Positions 34,618 through 46,010 of a DNA stretch of 64,000 nt are shown here, in pieces. Positions within the stretch are counted from its first letter, which is position 1. The number at the start of each line of letters is the position of its first letter. Under the pieces are notes generated by a model that had not been told where the DNA came from, did no database searches, and worked only from the letters and a program-made list of their open reading frames with translations. Source of the stretch: Vespula vulgaris (Eukaryota > Arthropoda > Insecta > Hymenoptera > Vespidae); the NCBI RefSeq assembly GCF_905475345.1, contig NC_066607.1, positions 3,127,501 to 3,191,500 of the forward strand, written 5' to 3'. Both the position numbers and the translations under genes were made by a program.

Positions 34618-34668
<51 letters not shown>
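34618..34668. repeat. (TA)n microsatellite
   Basis: About 25 uninterrupted TA units. Confidence 0.97.
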
Positions 34669-34669
<1 letters not shown>

Positions 34670-34671
<2 letters not shown>

Positions 34672-35371
34672 TCGTTAAAATGCGAATGGTACACGTAGAT
34701 CAATAGCGAGGATTTTTGTTCGAATGGAGGGACGAAAAATAAAGCTATGTTATAGCTATGGGAAATGCTCAGGTAAACGACCACTTTAAGGTACATGTAT
34801 GTGTAGCTAATATGTGTATATATATATATATACTATATAATATAATATATATAGATAATTCATTACTGATTCGAGAAAATTTCGAAAACAATATTTTTCC
34901 TAAATAAAGTACGATATGTACATGCATATCATATATGCGCTTTATCTTTCTATATATCTACATAAAAATTCGGATAAAAAATAAAAAAATAGTTCGTTAT
35001 TTCTCGTAGAATTATCCCAACTGTTGATTGGTACGTTTAGAATTATCGTTAACGTCATTCCAATAAATCCTTCGATTAATTTCGAAAGCGAATTAGTCAA
35101 TCATTAATTTCATTATCACAACGTGATAGTTTTTCATGCGCTCTGCTTTTCGTAGAACGTACACGTGCAATGTAGGACGTTAGATCTTAAATAAGTACAA
35201 AAATGAAAAAGAAAAATGAAAAGAAAAAAAAAAGGAAAAAAGGAAAAGAAAAAAAGACTTAATTTAGCGCAAAAGTAATTCACGCCACATGACTATTCGC
35301 TTACTTTCGAGCGTGTCATGAGCCTTCTTCTCTTGCGTCCCTTTTTCATGATGGGAGTTCATATGTACACA

Positions 35372-35419
<48 letters not shown>

Positions 35420-35690
35420 GATAGAAGGAAAATGAAAAGTATGTACATACTTTTTTATAGTATGTATAACGAAATGTAACATGGGTGTATCCTACGTGCA
35501 AGAAGAACTTTTCCATTCTGATAAGACTAGTTTAGAAGAGAGAAAGAGAGAAAATGCGCTATGAAAAATCGTGAAATTTCAACTTTCATCGTATACGTAT
35601 GTATCAACCTATAGTTTCCTCTCTTTTTCCCCTGTCCTTCGACATCTTATTTAAGAGAATAATAATCTCGGTGGAAACTGAAGGAAACGC
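34670..35690. other. AT-rich non-coding stretch
   Basis: TA run near 34815-34835, A-rich block near 35205-35260, and an AT array at 35375-35416. No gene seen. Confidence 0.55.
35375..35416. repeat. (AT)n microsatellite
   Basis: About 21 AT units preceded by ATGCATATGTACACATGCAT-like words. Confidence 0.96.
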
Positions 35691-35830
35691 TATATATATC
35701 TCGCTCCGACTTACTGGCGCACAGGTTATATAAATGGCAATTGTTAAAAGGAGTGTAGTTATCGGGCCGAAGTAAACTTTTTAAATGCCTGCTATGCGCA
35801 CACGTTTATCGCATTCTCTCTCGAAAAGAA
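35690..35830. promoter_or_regulatory. Candidate conserved non-coding element
   Basis: About 140 bp with no repeats, including GCGCACAGG, TTATATAAATGG, CAATTG, TTATCGGGCC, TTTTTAAATG and CGTTTATCGC. Stops occur in every frame. The motif mix fits a homeodomain/TATA-rich element; conservation untested. Confidence 0.32.
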
Positions 35831-36600
35831 GTTTAGCCTTACGTAAAAAGTTGAGTTTTTGGTTCGTCGTTATCCTTTTTTCCTCTCTTTCTCTCTTTTT
35901 CTATCTATCTCTCTTTTTATTACGGTAAGAGCGGAGACAAGAGGATGCACTAAAACTGCATACGCATCCATTGCGTTTAAAAAAGGCAAGTTCGCGTCGA
36001 TTGGAAATTCTCTTTTATGAGATCGTATAAAAGTACGAGACGAGATTTATGCAATTTTACATATACATACATACATATATATATATATATTTATACATTT
36101 ATATATGTATACTGTACGATTTTAGAAAATAATAAAACTGCTCGATGGTCTATAAAAGTTATGCCATTGAACGTTGGCCGTGGTGAAAGAGAAATGATTA
36201 TTTCTGAGAGAAGGGAGAAGGGAGGAGTATATGTAACTTTCGAAATACAATTACATAATACATACATATATATATATATATAATGTTATTTAGTTTAAAT
36301 TCTATAAAGAAACTAAAATATACATTTCGATGATTCTATCGTTAGAATTTTCCCACGTAAATTCACTTTACAATAATTTACATTTTACGATACAAGTGCG
36401 ATGAAAGAAGAGAGGAAAATGAAAAACGAAAAAAAAAAAGAAAGAAAAAAAAGAACCATGAATGAATCGCTACGTGATTACGAACGCTATGGATTTAATC
36501 TTTTTATAAAAATTATTGTTTAAAAAGCGACGAAAGGGAATGAAGGAGGAGGAAAATTACGACTAATAATAATCATTATTGCTAACGGGGAAAGAGGAAG
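35830..36600. other. AT-rich non-coding stretch
   Basis: Pyrimidine-rich patch (35875-35920), ACAT/TA arrays (36060-36092 and 36260-36282), A-rich run (36430-36452). No gene seen. Confidence 0.55.
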
Positions 36601-36790
36601 GGGGTTGGCCCAGTCCGAAGAGAAATTAATGGATACTGCCAGGGTGGATGAGAGACGGCACAAACGACCCCAAGGAGCGTGTCGTGCCTTTTTCCAGGCG
36701 ACCTGGAAACTACGGACGCTAATCGATCTTATTTCCCGTCGTGGCGCGCGGAAAAACGGCTACGAGGTAATTTCCTTCGATCGACAGAAA
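36600..36790. other. Complex GC-rich island with open + frame
   Basis: About 190 bp of GC-rich complex sequence before a CT tract. A + frame from 36605 is open (MAQSEEKLMDTARVDERRHK...). Inside it, TTTTTCCAG|GC could act as an acceptor and TACGAG|GTAATT as a weak donor, giving an 86 nt exon. The peptide is unknown to me. Regulatory element or exon are both possible. Confidence 0.25.
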
Positions 36791-36792
36791 CG

Positions 36793-36795
<3 letters not shown>

Positions 36796-36830
<35 letters not shown>
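36796..36830. repeat. (CT)n microsatellite
   Basis: About 17 CT units; one of few strong CT tracts left of 42 kb. Confidence 0.97.
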
Positions 36831-36835
<5 letters not shown>

Positions 36836-36889
36836 CCTATATATATATATTTTTTTTATGGTTCTCCAGGCACGATAACGAATGCTTTT

Positions 36890-38192
36890 TGAGAGGAAAA
36901 AAATTATACTACTTGAAAATAGTTTCCAATTTTTGTTTACATTTAATTCCAAACAACGTATATGCAAATGTAATTATTTAAATAAATTATTCTTAAATGC
37001 AAGAAAGACAGATTGAAAGATTACACTTATATTCTGTTCAGCAATCCCTATTTCTTTTAAGCCATAGGAAAAAGGTGAAAGATGCTTGAACGATCGTCGA
37101 TAAAAGCTGATCCGGTCCGTTAAATCTGTCGTTGATGGGAAACGCGATTAATTTTTCTTCTCTCTACGTGAGAAAAGAAGGAAGGAAGGAAAGTAGGAAG
37201 AAAGAAGAAAGGAATAAGGGGAAAAAAAGTAGAAAAAAGGAAGGGAAAAAAGGAAGAAGAAAAAAGAAGAGAGAAAAAAAAAGAATAGAAAAATCAAGGA
37301 GTCGGTAAAAAATTCGGTCCGAACGGACGAACGGACCTACGTTAACGACTTCCATCCTTCGTTATATTTTCTCTATTCTCTCGAAATTTCATTGAACAAT
37401 ACGTTTTTTTTTTTTTTTTTTTTTAAGTGAGAAAGAATGATAGATAAAAAAAAAGACAGACAGCGAGAGAGAGAGACAACATACGGAATTTATTATCAAC
37501 GAACGTATCGCGAAATTCTCGCGATCGATTGATACAAAACAACGTTCCTTGTATTTTTTTGATTCATTATGTATCAGTAATTACAAGATAGCAAGTAGCG
37601 TCAATAATTTAAGCAATTAGATCGTCGCTCGGTAATTCCACCAGTTGTATAAATAAAAATTGCCGACAGGTCGATGAAGAGAGTGGGAAGAGAGAAAAGG
37701 AATGAAAAAAAAAAACAAAAAAAAAACAAAAAAAAACGAAAGAAGAACTTTCATAAAAATTTAAGCGACGATCTACGTTCTCTTCTTTTATTTTTTACAA
37801 ATCTGCAAGAACGTCTTTTGCGAGACGTACGAAATTTTTTGTATAATAATGGCTCACAATACTTTTAAAAAGCAAATAGGAATAGAGAAAAGAAAAATCA
37901 AGAATATGAACGAGGTCAAAGGGGACACAGGATTCGTGGGATGTAGTTAAAATAGAGAGAGAGGGAGAGAGAGAGAGAGACAGAGAAAGGAAAGAAAAAA
38001 GAAATCAAGTCGCTCCACGATTTCAACGTCCTGTAACGAATAGCAGCAAAATATCCAAGAGCTTTTCGTATCGCCCATGTCGAGTTATTGTTTCTCTCTC
38101 TCTCTTCCTCTTTTCTATTTTTTGTTGTTTTTATATCTTCTGCCATGACATTTTATTCGTGCTGGTTATAAACGAGGGAGAAAAAGAGAGAC

Positions 38193-38223
<31 letters not shown>

Positions 38224-38270
38224 CGGATAGAGGTCGAAAAAAAAAAGAAATTGAAGAGATTCCGTTCGCG
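36890..38270. other. Repeat-rich non-coding stretch
   Basis: Polypurine block (37171-37295), T run (37404-37424), A-rich run (37700-37740), GA tracts (37953-37990 and 38174-38223). No gene seen. Confidence 0.6.
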
Positions 38271-38400
38271 GTAAATCGATCAACTAATCCATCGGATAGT
38301 AGCACGCCAAGTTCACCATGATTCTTGCTACACGCCTACGACTGTTCCGAGCCGACTCGCGAAAATTTACGAGCGTTAACGGATATCTGCAGGTTGTGCT
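38270..38400. promoter_or_regulatory. Candidate regulatory island with CTGCAGG
   Basis: About 130 bp of complex sequence between GA tracts. It contains CTAATCC (Otd/Bicoid-like), TTCACCATGATTC and CTGCAGG at 38388-38394. Confidence 0.28.
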
Positions 38401-38410
38401 GCGAACGCGA

Positions 38411-38469
38411 TAGAGAGGAAGAGAGAGAGAGAGAGAGAAAGAGTGGGAGAGGGAGAGAGAGAGAGAGAA
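38411..38469. repeat. GA array
   Basis: Two GA runs joined by GTGGGAGAGG. Confidence 0.95.
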
Positions 38470-38540
38470 TCAGAATCGGACGGTAGAATGGATCAGCCAC
38501 GTTGGCTTACCACCTCCGAGCTGGTACCAGGATATTGTGA

Positions 38541-38547
<7 letters not shown>

Positions 38548-38596
<49 letters not shown>
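38548..38596. repeat. (TA)n microsatellite
   Basis: About 24 TA units after TGTGTATA. Confidence 0.97.
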
Positions 38597-38598
<2 letters not shown>

Positions 38599-38599
38599 T

Positions 38600-39040
38600 C
38601 ATATACGTAATACATAGGAATATATAAAATAGCTTCTCAGTATATAAGGACGTGTATATGTCCACATACACGTGTATCCATAATACAATTTTAAATTAAG
38701 TCGACTATATAAAGCTATCTTCACTAGGAATTATTATAATTTCTTATTAAAGAATTAGATAAAAGCTGATAAACCTGTCGTTTCGAATGAAGAGAAGGTG
38801 GGAAAGAAGAAATCTTGAAGTTACTTCTTTCTTTCTTCTTGTTTCCTTTTCTTTTCGTTCTGATAAATAATGTTACGCTAATTTGTTTCTTTTTTAATAG
38901 TCCTCTCTCTGGAAGAGAGAAATAACTTCGGTTCTATATAACAGAGAGAGATATTAAAAAGTTTATATTCGTCAAATAGTCAGGTTCCATGTTTCGTTAA
39001 AAAATCCAAATAAATCAGTGTCTGTTACTGATGGTTTCAG
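38600..39040. other. AT-rich non-coding stretch
   Basis: AT-rich, with a TCTCTCTGGAAGAGAGA imperfect inverted repeat near 38903-38920. No gene seen. Confidence 0.5.
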
Positions 39041-39240
39041 AGGAAACAGTTTGTAACATTTTATTTGACCCGGTCTTGTACATACACGTATCGTCGGAGT
39101 TGCACGCGTTGAAATCGACTTCCGGACGTAACGAGATCGCTCTCGGGGCTCGTTATTCCGGTGGTTTGGCTATTCCGGTTTGCATTTCCATGCGATACGA
39201 ATACATGGGTGGTCGACGACGTTCGTGATTCTGGCAATGA
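39040..39240. other. Complex island, open on both strands
   Basis: About 200 bp of complex sequence. A + frame from 39031 (65 codons) and a minus frame (part of the 169-codon ORF 39061-39570) overlap it. The minus frame passes through the CAGAGA/GA array at 39275-39341. Neither product is recognised and no splice pair stands out. Confidence 0.22.
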
Positions 39241-39274
39241 AGAAGGAAAGAAAGATGAGAGATTGGGGGAAATG

Positions 39275-39341
39275 GACAGAGACAGAACAGAGACAGAGAC
39301 AGAGAGTGATAGAGAAAGAGAGAGAGAGTGATAGAGAGAGT
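39275..39341. repeat. CAGAGA/GA array
   Basis: CAGAGA units followed by GA and GTGATAGAGA variants. Confidence 0.9.
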
Positions 39342-39344
39342 GAA

Positions 39345-39960
39345 GCGCATAGAATAGATCGGTGAAAAGTTTATTACGTACTTCTAGCCAGGTTGGTGTC
39401 GTATCGTTACGAGAGTTAGCTCGACCGACATATCGTGAAGAAAAGTAATTTGCAGAGCGCGAGGTGAGCCGTTTCGAGAAACGTGACACTGCCGTCCACT
39501 GGAAACGACCATTCTCGAGCGTTTTCGACGAAGAGATTCGTTGAAATGGATGTGACGTATAACTTTTCAAATTACATTAATAATAGAGGTGTGATTTTGT
39601 TATAGAAAGGGGAACGATGTATTTGAAAATCGTAATAATAAAACGTAAGAGAGGATTTCTTAAACGATCGACGTTTCTTTTCTTTCTTTTTCTTTTTTCT
39701 TTCTTTTTTATTAATCTTCTTTCGAGAGAAATGAGTATATTTACGACGATACACTTTTGTAATAGTAGTAGTATATGAAATTTCGAAAGAATGGGAAGTT
39801 TCAAAGAGAAGACTGGAATCGACCATTCTAAGAAACAAACACTCTCGATGTTGACCCTCCGGGAAACGAACAAGTTGCAAAACGATATGAATAAAAGATT
39901 TTGGATAGAGGAGATGTTAAAAAATAATGATAAAATTACTGAGGCTTCGCTTGAAAAGAG
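39345..39960. other. Mixed non-coding stretch
   Basis: Complex GC-moderate sequence at 39385-39560 with a donor-like GCGCGAG|GTGAGC at about 39462. A T/C-rich run (39675-39710) and AT-rich sequence follow. No gene assigned. Confidence 0.45.
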
Positions 39961-39964
39961 ACGA

Positions 39965-40061
39965 GAAGGAGGAGGAGGATGAGGAGGAGGAGGAGGAGGA
40001 GAAGGAGAAGGAGGAAGAAAAAAAAGTAGTAGAAGTAGAAGTAGAAGAAGAAGAAGAAGAA
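39965..40061. repeat. GGA/GAA trinucleotide array
   Basis: GAGGAG units then GAAGTA/GAAGAA units, nearly pure purine. On the minus strand it reads poly-Leu, poly-Pro or poly-Ser. Confidence 0.95.
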
Positions 40062-40180
40062 GCACGTATTAAATAAAGAAATCCTCTTCGATCGTGTCTG
40101 GTATCTCGGCTTCAATTTCGGTTATACGTGCCTTCCGGCTGATAAGTTATCGCGTTAACAATGCAGACGGTTGGCGTAAG

Positions 40181-40297
40181 AAAGCTGGAAAGAAATAAAT
40201 GAAGAAAAAGAAGTATAAAGGGATGTAGGCAAAAAGAAGAAGAAGAAGAAGAAGAAGATGAAGAAAAAAGAAACAAACGAGAAATACAAAAAAAATG

Positions 40298-40330
<33 letters not shown>

Positions 40331-40470
40331 TAAAAGAGAAAAAAAAGAAAGAGAAAGGAAAGAAAAAGAAAAAAAAATGAGGGGAAAGAGAAAGACGTAG
40401 AAAAATAGAAGAAGCAAAAGGAGGAGGAGGAGGAGTAGAGAGAAATCGAAAAGAGTAGAAAGAAAAGAAG
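40181..40470. repeat. 290 bp purine-rich block with three GAA/GGA arrays
   Basis: The longest purine-biased stretch seen: (GAA)n at about 40226-40265 and 40296-40330, GAAAA units, then GGAGGA near 40420-40436. Candidate for triplex structure or slippage. It creates the 123- and 144-codon Ser/Phe/Leu minus ORFs. Confidence 0.94.
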
Positions 40471-40489
40471 ATAGTGGATACACGTAGTT

Positions 40490-40740
40490 GGGGGAGGGGT
40501 GAGCCGTAAGAAGCAGTGATGTTGAATCGCCTTTCCGCGTCGTCGTAACTTCCGCTTTCCAGGGAACGAAGCTCGTTTCGCGAAAGCAACGGTCCCGCTA
40601 ATCGAGCTCGGTTCCTACGGGATATCGTATCCGCTCGACGAAAGTGCTGGTCTTCTCTCTTTCTCTCTCGGTCTCTCTCACTTTAACCTCCCTCGAGCAT
40701 CTCTAAGCGCGTTTATAACTTCCACTCGGAAACGTACGTA
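40490..40740. promoter_or_regulatory. Candidate regulatory island
   Basis: About 250 bp of complex, CpG-containing sequence between purine blocks, with CCTTTCCGCGTCGTCG, AATCGAGCTCGG and AAGCGCGTTTATAA words and a short CT patch. Inferred from complexity. Confidence 0.25.
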
Positions 40741-40932
40741 TCACGAATAGTTAAAAAAAAAGAAAAAAGAAAAAAGGAAAGAGAGAGAGAAAAAAGGAAA
40801 AAGAAATAAGATTTTATAATCGAAACGTTTAGTTGATTGATAAAACTGTATTAAAAAACTGAGAAATATAGCGGAGCGAAGGCTATGGAGATTACGGCGT
40901 TATCTTTATAGCGCGCTGCGCAATTTAAATAC

Positions 40933-40934
<2 letters not shown>

Positions 40935-40985
<51 letters not shown>
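40935..40985. repeat. (TA)n microsatellite
   Basis: About 25 TA units, followed 5 bp later by CTGCAGGCATG. Confidence 0.97.
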
Positions 40986-40989
<4 letters not shown>

Positions 40990-41158
40990 CTGCAGGCATG
41001 TGTCCGTGTTTAATTACAAAATCAATAAAAGTAAAATTTGTTTTTTAATCTTTACAGATGTTGCATATCAGACTTTCGATTCCGCATTAATCAGATTAGT
41101 TTTGGATTGCGTCGAATGCTCACTAAAATTTTATAAATTTTTCCTCGAGAGAGAAAAC

Positions 41159-41210
<52 letters not shown>

Positions 41211-42220
41211 AAGAAAGAAGATATCGAAATATCGTTCTCTCGCGATCGCGAGTTCGTTGCAACGTAGCCACGTACTTTCTCGCTTCTCCGAGTAAAAAGC
41301 TCCATTTTCTATGGAAAGAGAGAGTGAGATAGACATGGAATGAAAATGTATGTGTGCAAGACACGTGCAGGTATAGAGGTATATACATATATCTTCCTTA
41401 TCTTTTTCTCGTTGCTTACGGATTCACGAGCTTTGCAAGTTTTCTCCGTCTCTCTATCTCTTTCTCTCTCTCTCTCCCTCTCTCTTTCACATTCGCTCCC
41501 TTTCGACTTATGTTAACAATGGTATCACCATTGGTCCAACGGTTTCAACCCATTTTATGACGACGCTGCAAAACGACAATTTTAACTCAAAAAGTTACAT
41601 TACGAATATCGTTTCGTTTTGAAATAGGCGAACATAGGGAAAGTATAAATATATACGAAGGAAGAAATCTTGTCATCCTTTTGCAAATGATCGAATCGTT
41701 CGTCTCAATCTCGCCCGATACAAATTTTTATAAATTTCTCAATGAAGCGACAACGCGTTTCAAAAGTTACTTTAACGTCTCATATTTCACGTACCCTTAC
41801 CGTCTCACGCATAGATCCTCGATACGGCAATAAATTTTAAGTTAACGCTCTTTATGGTTTTCTCGTTCACTGTCGTATCGTATCGTGGTAACTTTACGAG
41901 GAGGAAAGAAAAAAGAAAAAGAAAGAAAAAAGATGAGAAGATGAATAAGAAAAGAAAATGAAAAAAAGAAGGCAAGAACTATCGGAGCGAATCTTTCGTC
42001 ATTTTTTCTTTTTGCGGAAACGAACGATTGTATTTCATATTTTATTAAAAAAGAAAAGAAAAGAAAAAAAAAGAAAAAGAAAAAAAGAAAAGAAAAAAAG
42101 GAAAGAAAAACAGCCGAAAGAAGTGGTTGTTTTCCCATAAAAATTTTCTTGCCCTTCTCCAATATTTATTTCTTTACTCGTTTATAAATTTTGTTATCAT
42201 TACGTATTCTTTGTTTTCGA
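40986..42220. other. Repeat-rich non-coding stretch
   Basis: GA array at 41162-41220, CT tract at 41450-41488, polypurine block at 42047-42110. Frames crossing the GA array (110 codons +; 60-85 codons -) are repeat-driven, although the ends of the + frame are complex. Confidence 0.55.
41162..41220. repeat. (GA)n microsatellite
   Basis: About 18 GA units then GGAGGAAG; the last strong GA tract before the GA-to-CT orientation change. Confidence 0.96.
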
Positions 42221-42500
42221 CAATCTAGACCGATTCTTAAGGAGGGTATTAACCCTTATCACCGAGAAGTGTATTTGTCTCATAATAACCATAAATCGAT
42301 TGGTAATAGCGAGAACTTTACGCGAAGACACTGGGAATACTTTAAATGCCCTAGTTTGGCCCGGATTCTGCGATGGCTTGCGAGAAATTTCCGAATAACT
42401 TAGCCCTGGGCGTCGAGGGTTGCGAAACCGTAGCTACTCGAACGAAGAAGGTAATCCTTATCGACGTTCGATAAATTATAGATTCGACTCTCGGCCGTGT
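42220..42500. promoter_or_regulatory. Candidate conserved non-coding element
   Basis: About 280 bp of complex sequence: TATTAACCCTTATCACC, CATAATAACCATAAATCGAT, TTTAAATGCCC, TTTGGCCCGG and GCCCTGGGCG. Frames are short (70 codons at most). It sits at the repeat-orientation switch. Regulatory or boundary role is inference. Confidence 0.32.
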
Positions 42501-43160
42501 TACGTTCTGCTCGATACTTCTCTCTTATACTACCGTATTCCAGCACCCCTTTCTCCCCTTCGTCCCTTTTTCTATCCCTACCTGCGTCTCGTACTCCTAC
42601 TCCTACTTTTATTCGTACCCCTCTATTCCCTCTTCTCCTCGTTCAAGGGGAAGAAAATCGAGAAAGGAAAACCTCTATCGAGAGATTTCTCGAAGGATCG
42701 GTTTCGTTAAATTTTCGTGCCAATGTAGACCCGACGACAACGAACGGATCGATTTTCTTCACTTCGATTTACCGATCGACGTTGATCTTATCACGCGAGA
42801 AACTTCCGTCAAGAAAGTGCCTTCCATTTCCTGCTATTCCATTCTCGAATTCGTATTCGAAAGATTAAAATTCTAAATCGCACGGGATATAATTTCGTAT
42901 ATAATTCGATAACAATTTCCACGGAAACGTTTCGTCGACTGTTAGACGTAATTACGGAATCTCAGTATTACAGAATATATCATTGAGTTCGCACGTTTTG
43001 AGGAAAGTCGATTAACCGAAGATAATAACTCTCGCGATATATATATATATAAATATTGTTGATCAAATAAATTATTTCTATCGAAAATGATATAACAGAA
43101 ATTTCAACGTTATTCAAAAATACAATAAAAATTATTCAACGATCTAATACTATAAAATTT
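42500..43160. other. Pyrimidine-biased then AT-rich non-coding stretch
   Basis: T/C-rich to 42640, complex to 42870 (123-codon + frame 42497-42868, unrecognised), AT-rich after. No gene assigned. Confidence 0.45.
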
Positions 43161-43176
43161 CTTTTCTCTCTCTTTC

Positions 43177-43222
<46 letters not shown>

Positions 43223-43228
43223 CCTTCA
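43161..43228. repeat. Long CT array ending in CCCTTCAG
   Basis: About 60 bp of CT followed by CCCTCCCTTCAG. This is a textbook polypyrimidine tract plus CAG acceptor on the + strand, but no donor closes an open exon downstream. Confidence 0.95.
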
Positions 43229-43430
43229 GCGTTGTACTTTAATTACGCGAACTACTAAATATTCCTGCTTTTAATTCGCGCACGAGCAAACAAATTATCG
43301 CGACGGCGTAATATTTCGTCCCTTTAATTACCGTCCAGCCGATCTCGAGATGCCAACGAAAAGAAGTACGAACGAAGAGAAGAATATCAACGCCGTACTC
43401 GACGTTATTTTTAAGAAAATTCTAAGACGT

Positions 43431-43443
43431 CAGAGAGAAAGAA

Positions 43444-43477
<34 letters not shown>

Positions 43478-43500
43478 ACAGAGAGAGAAAGAAAGAGAAG
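43431..43500. repeat. GA array
   Basis: GA with GAAAGA breaks, inverted relative to the CT array at 43643. Confidence 0.95.
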
Positions 43501-43641
43501 AGCATTTGATTACAGTGCTTCTAAAGCACAAGACGGGAGCTTCCTTTCTAATGGAATGGGATTTACTTGTCCATCCTTTCGACCTTCAAGGGAGATTCCC
43601 TAGACGTTTTTCTCGAGATGTTCTTCGATTTCCGGAACACC

Positions 43642-43642
<1 letters not shown>

Positions 43643-43681
<39 letters not shown>

Positions 43682-43716
43682 CTCGCTCTTTATCTATCTA
43701 TTTATCTATCTATCTC
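43643..43716. repeat. (CT)n then (TATC)n array
   Basis: About 17 CT units, then TATCTATC units. Confidence 0.96.
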
Positions 43717-43988
43717 TTTTCATCCTTTAAAACACACCGATTCAATAAATATAAGTCCGACGTTCTCGTCCGTAATATCGAATGAAAACGAGCCATTTCA
43801 TAAGAGCCTCGATTCAAAAGGAACGCGAAAGAAGAAACTTTGCTCCTCTCTAAAGAAAAACGTCGAGAGGAGAAAGAGTGTTTTATCTCGAAGAGACGCG
43901 CCGTCGATCAAGATAAATGCCCGTCGCCAAAAGTTTCGCAAGTGTCCTACTAGCTCTTTCTTTTCGCTCTCATCCTCGTCTCTTTTAC

Positions 43989-43992
<4 letters not shown>

Positions 43993-44047
<55 letters not shown>
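43993..44047. repeat. (CT)27 microsatellite
   Basis: About 55 bp uninterrupted. Confidence 0.98.
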
Positions 44048-44050
<3 letters not shown>

Positions 44051-44776
44051 CGTCGCATTGACGTCGTTAACGTAATTCACGATCGTTTTACGGACAGGAA
44101 ATAAACGTTTCAATTTTGAACAAGTCGCTCTCATTGAAATAATTATTGTCAACCTCGCGCGAACCGTTTACAATTTCTAATTATATTACAACGTGGCTCC
44201 TGTTAATTGAAATATAGTAGATACCGAAGTTATATAAAGTGTAACACACGCGAAAATTTTATCATTCCTATTCAATTTACCGTGGGAGAGACAACAACGA
44301 CGGTAGTACGACGATTATGAAAATAATAATACCATTCCAATTCGTACGTTCCAGACGTTACCTTTTTCTTTCTTTTCTTTCTTTCTTTCTTTTTCTCTCT
44401 TCTCTTCTCTTTTCTTTTCTTTTCTTCTTTTTTTTTTTCGTAGATCAACTTAACACGATTATTATTATATTGGCAGACGTACGTCAATAACTTTTCATAT
44501 AAAATCATTAATAACTTTCGTCCATTTCGAAACGAAAGAACATCGTCGAATAAATCAATTATCACACATAGAATACATAGATGATACTTCAAATGAGAAT
44601 TTGTCGGAAGAAAAGGAAAAAGAAAAAAAAAAACAAAAAACAAAAAATATTTGCGATCGAACGATCGAATTTTTTGCGGTCCGAATGGAAAAACGGGGAA
44701 TAGTCGGTCTCGGTCGGTTAAATCGCGGAAAGAAATTAGTTTTCGAGCTCGAGTGCAAAGGGCGTACGAAGTTCGT

Positions 44777-44807
<31 letters not shown>

Positions 44808-44972
44808 TTTTCTTCTTCTTTCATTCGAGTTCTCCTACCTGTCCAAAGTATCCGGAATTTTCGTTTCGTTTCGACTTGGATTACGATTCTTTCTTCCTGT
44901 GTAGCTCGGCAAGTCGCGGCAATAAGACCACTAAGAATACTTTTCTACCTCGCTCTTTTTCCATTCTTATAG

Positions 44973-45000
44973 TTGTCGTCGTCGTCGTCGTCGTCGTCGA
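44973..45000. repeat. (GTC)9 trinucleotide array
   Basis: Nine GTC units, CpG-containing; reads poly-Val, poly-Ser or poly-Arg. Confidence 0.96.
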
Positions 45001-45117
45001 GAAGGACTACGTCAGGCGTTTTCAAGACCAAATGAAAGCGACGAAATCGAACGAATGGACATTGGACGGCATTCTCGAAGGAGATCGAAACTGCCCTACT
45101 AACGTTGAAATCGCGTT

Positions 45118-45133
45118 AGGAGCGTACGCTCCT
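45118..45133. repeat. Perfect 16 bp palindrome
   Basis: AGGAGCGTACGCTCCT equals its own reverse complement. It could be a dimeric protein-binding site; no known factor is assigned. Confidence 0.9.
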
Positions 45134-45759
45134 TAAAATTCGCTTCGTTCAAGATCTGCTTTCTAGCTAGAAGATATTCCTCGTTTTACTCGCCCTCCTT
45201 CCAACCTCTCTCACCCACCCATCTCTTTTTTCTAACCCTCTTTCTTTCTCTTTTTATCTCTCTTATTCGGTGTACCTACGTGTATATTCGTTGCTACGTA
45301 TATATGCTTGCTTTTTCTCCTTTTCTTCTTTCTTTTACTTTTTTATTTCTTTTATTTTCGTCTTTTTTCTTCTCTTTTTCTTCTTTCTGTTTCTTTCGTA
45401 TCATTGAATAGAAGTAATCCGCTGCCGCTGATTTTCCGCTTCGACTCTTCTGAATTCCCTTTTTTTTTTTTTATTATTGCCGTTGTTGTCGTTGTTGTTG
45501 TACCTCGATGATAAGAGAAAATCTAAGTATACCCTTCTTTCACCACGATAACAATATTTCGTCGCGTTCACGTAATAAGATTTAATATTCGAATCCATTG
45601 CAAAGGGATTCTAATTCGTAAGATAAGAATTCATTCGTAAAGAATTTTCGTATAAAAATATTGTCGCGCGTCTACGCAATTATTTTTCTTTAGATTTTCG
45701 TGCTATTTGATATTTATCGATTAATGGACGGTATTCCGTGTCTTCGAAATTTTAACAAG

Positions 45760-46010
45760 CGATAAAGGCAAAGTACAACAACTGCATAGTATATAATTAA
45801 CAAAGAAGCAGGCTCAATAACCGAAGGCAAAGGATCATGCAGGTATGAACGTTGCATATCAATTACGTTGATCTTTCCTAGTCGATGTACTTGTTAATAC
45901 CCTGCAGGCTGCATCCATCAACGAAACAATTCATTTTGTTTGTCTTTAATATACAACACACTGCGATAGGACTTTCATGATTTTCCTTGAAACATCTTAG
46001 AAAGTGGCGT
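45760..46010. promoter_or_regulatory. Candidate conserved island with CCTGCAGG
   Basis: About 250 bp, AT-leaning but repeat-free, with ATGCAGGTATG, GCATATCAATTACG, CCTGCAGG at 45901-45908 and CCATCAACGAAACAATTC. It lies about 100 bp before the exon candidate at 46114. Confidence 0.32.

Larger units (their letters stand above)
44050..45760. other. Pyrimidine-biased non-coding stretch
   Basis: T/C block (44361-44440), A-rich run (44620-44647), CT tract (44778-44821), (GTC)9 (44973-45000), T/C-rich block (45224-45400). The 161-codon + frame 44651-45136 runs through CT and GTC arrays (Ser-Leu, then poly-Val). Its tail is complex but unrecognised. No gene assigned. Confidence 0.5.

Noticed and set aside
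43161..43300. Exon after the CT array and CCCTTCAG
   Set aside because: The pyrimidine tract is a microsatellite, downstream frames hit stops and no donor follows.
44651..45136. 161-codon + ORF
   Set aside because: Passes through CT (Ser-Leu) and GTC (poly-Val) arrays; no recognisable domain.
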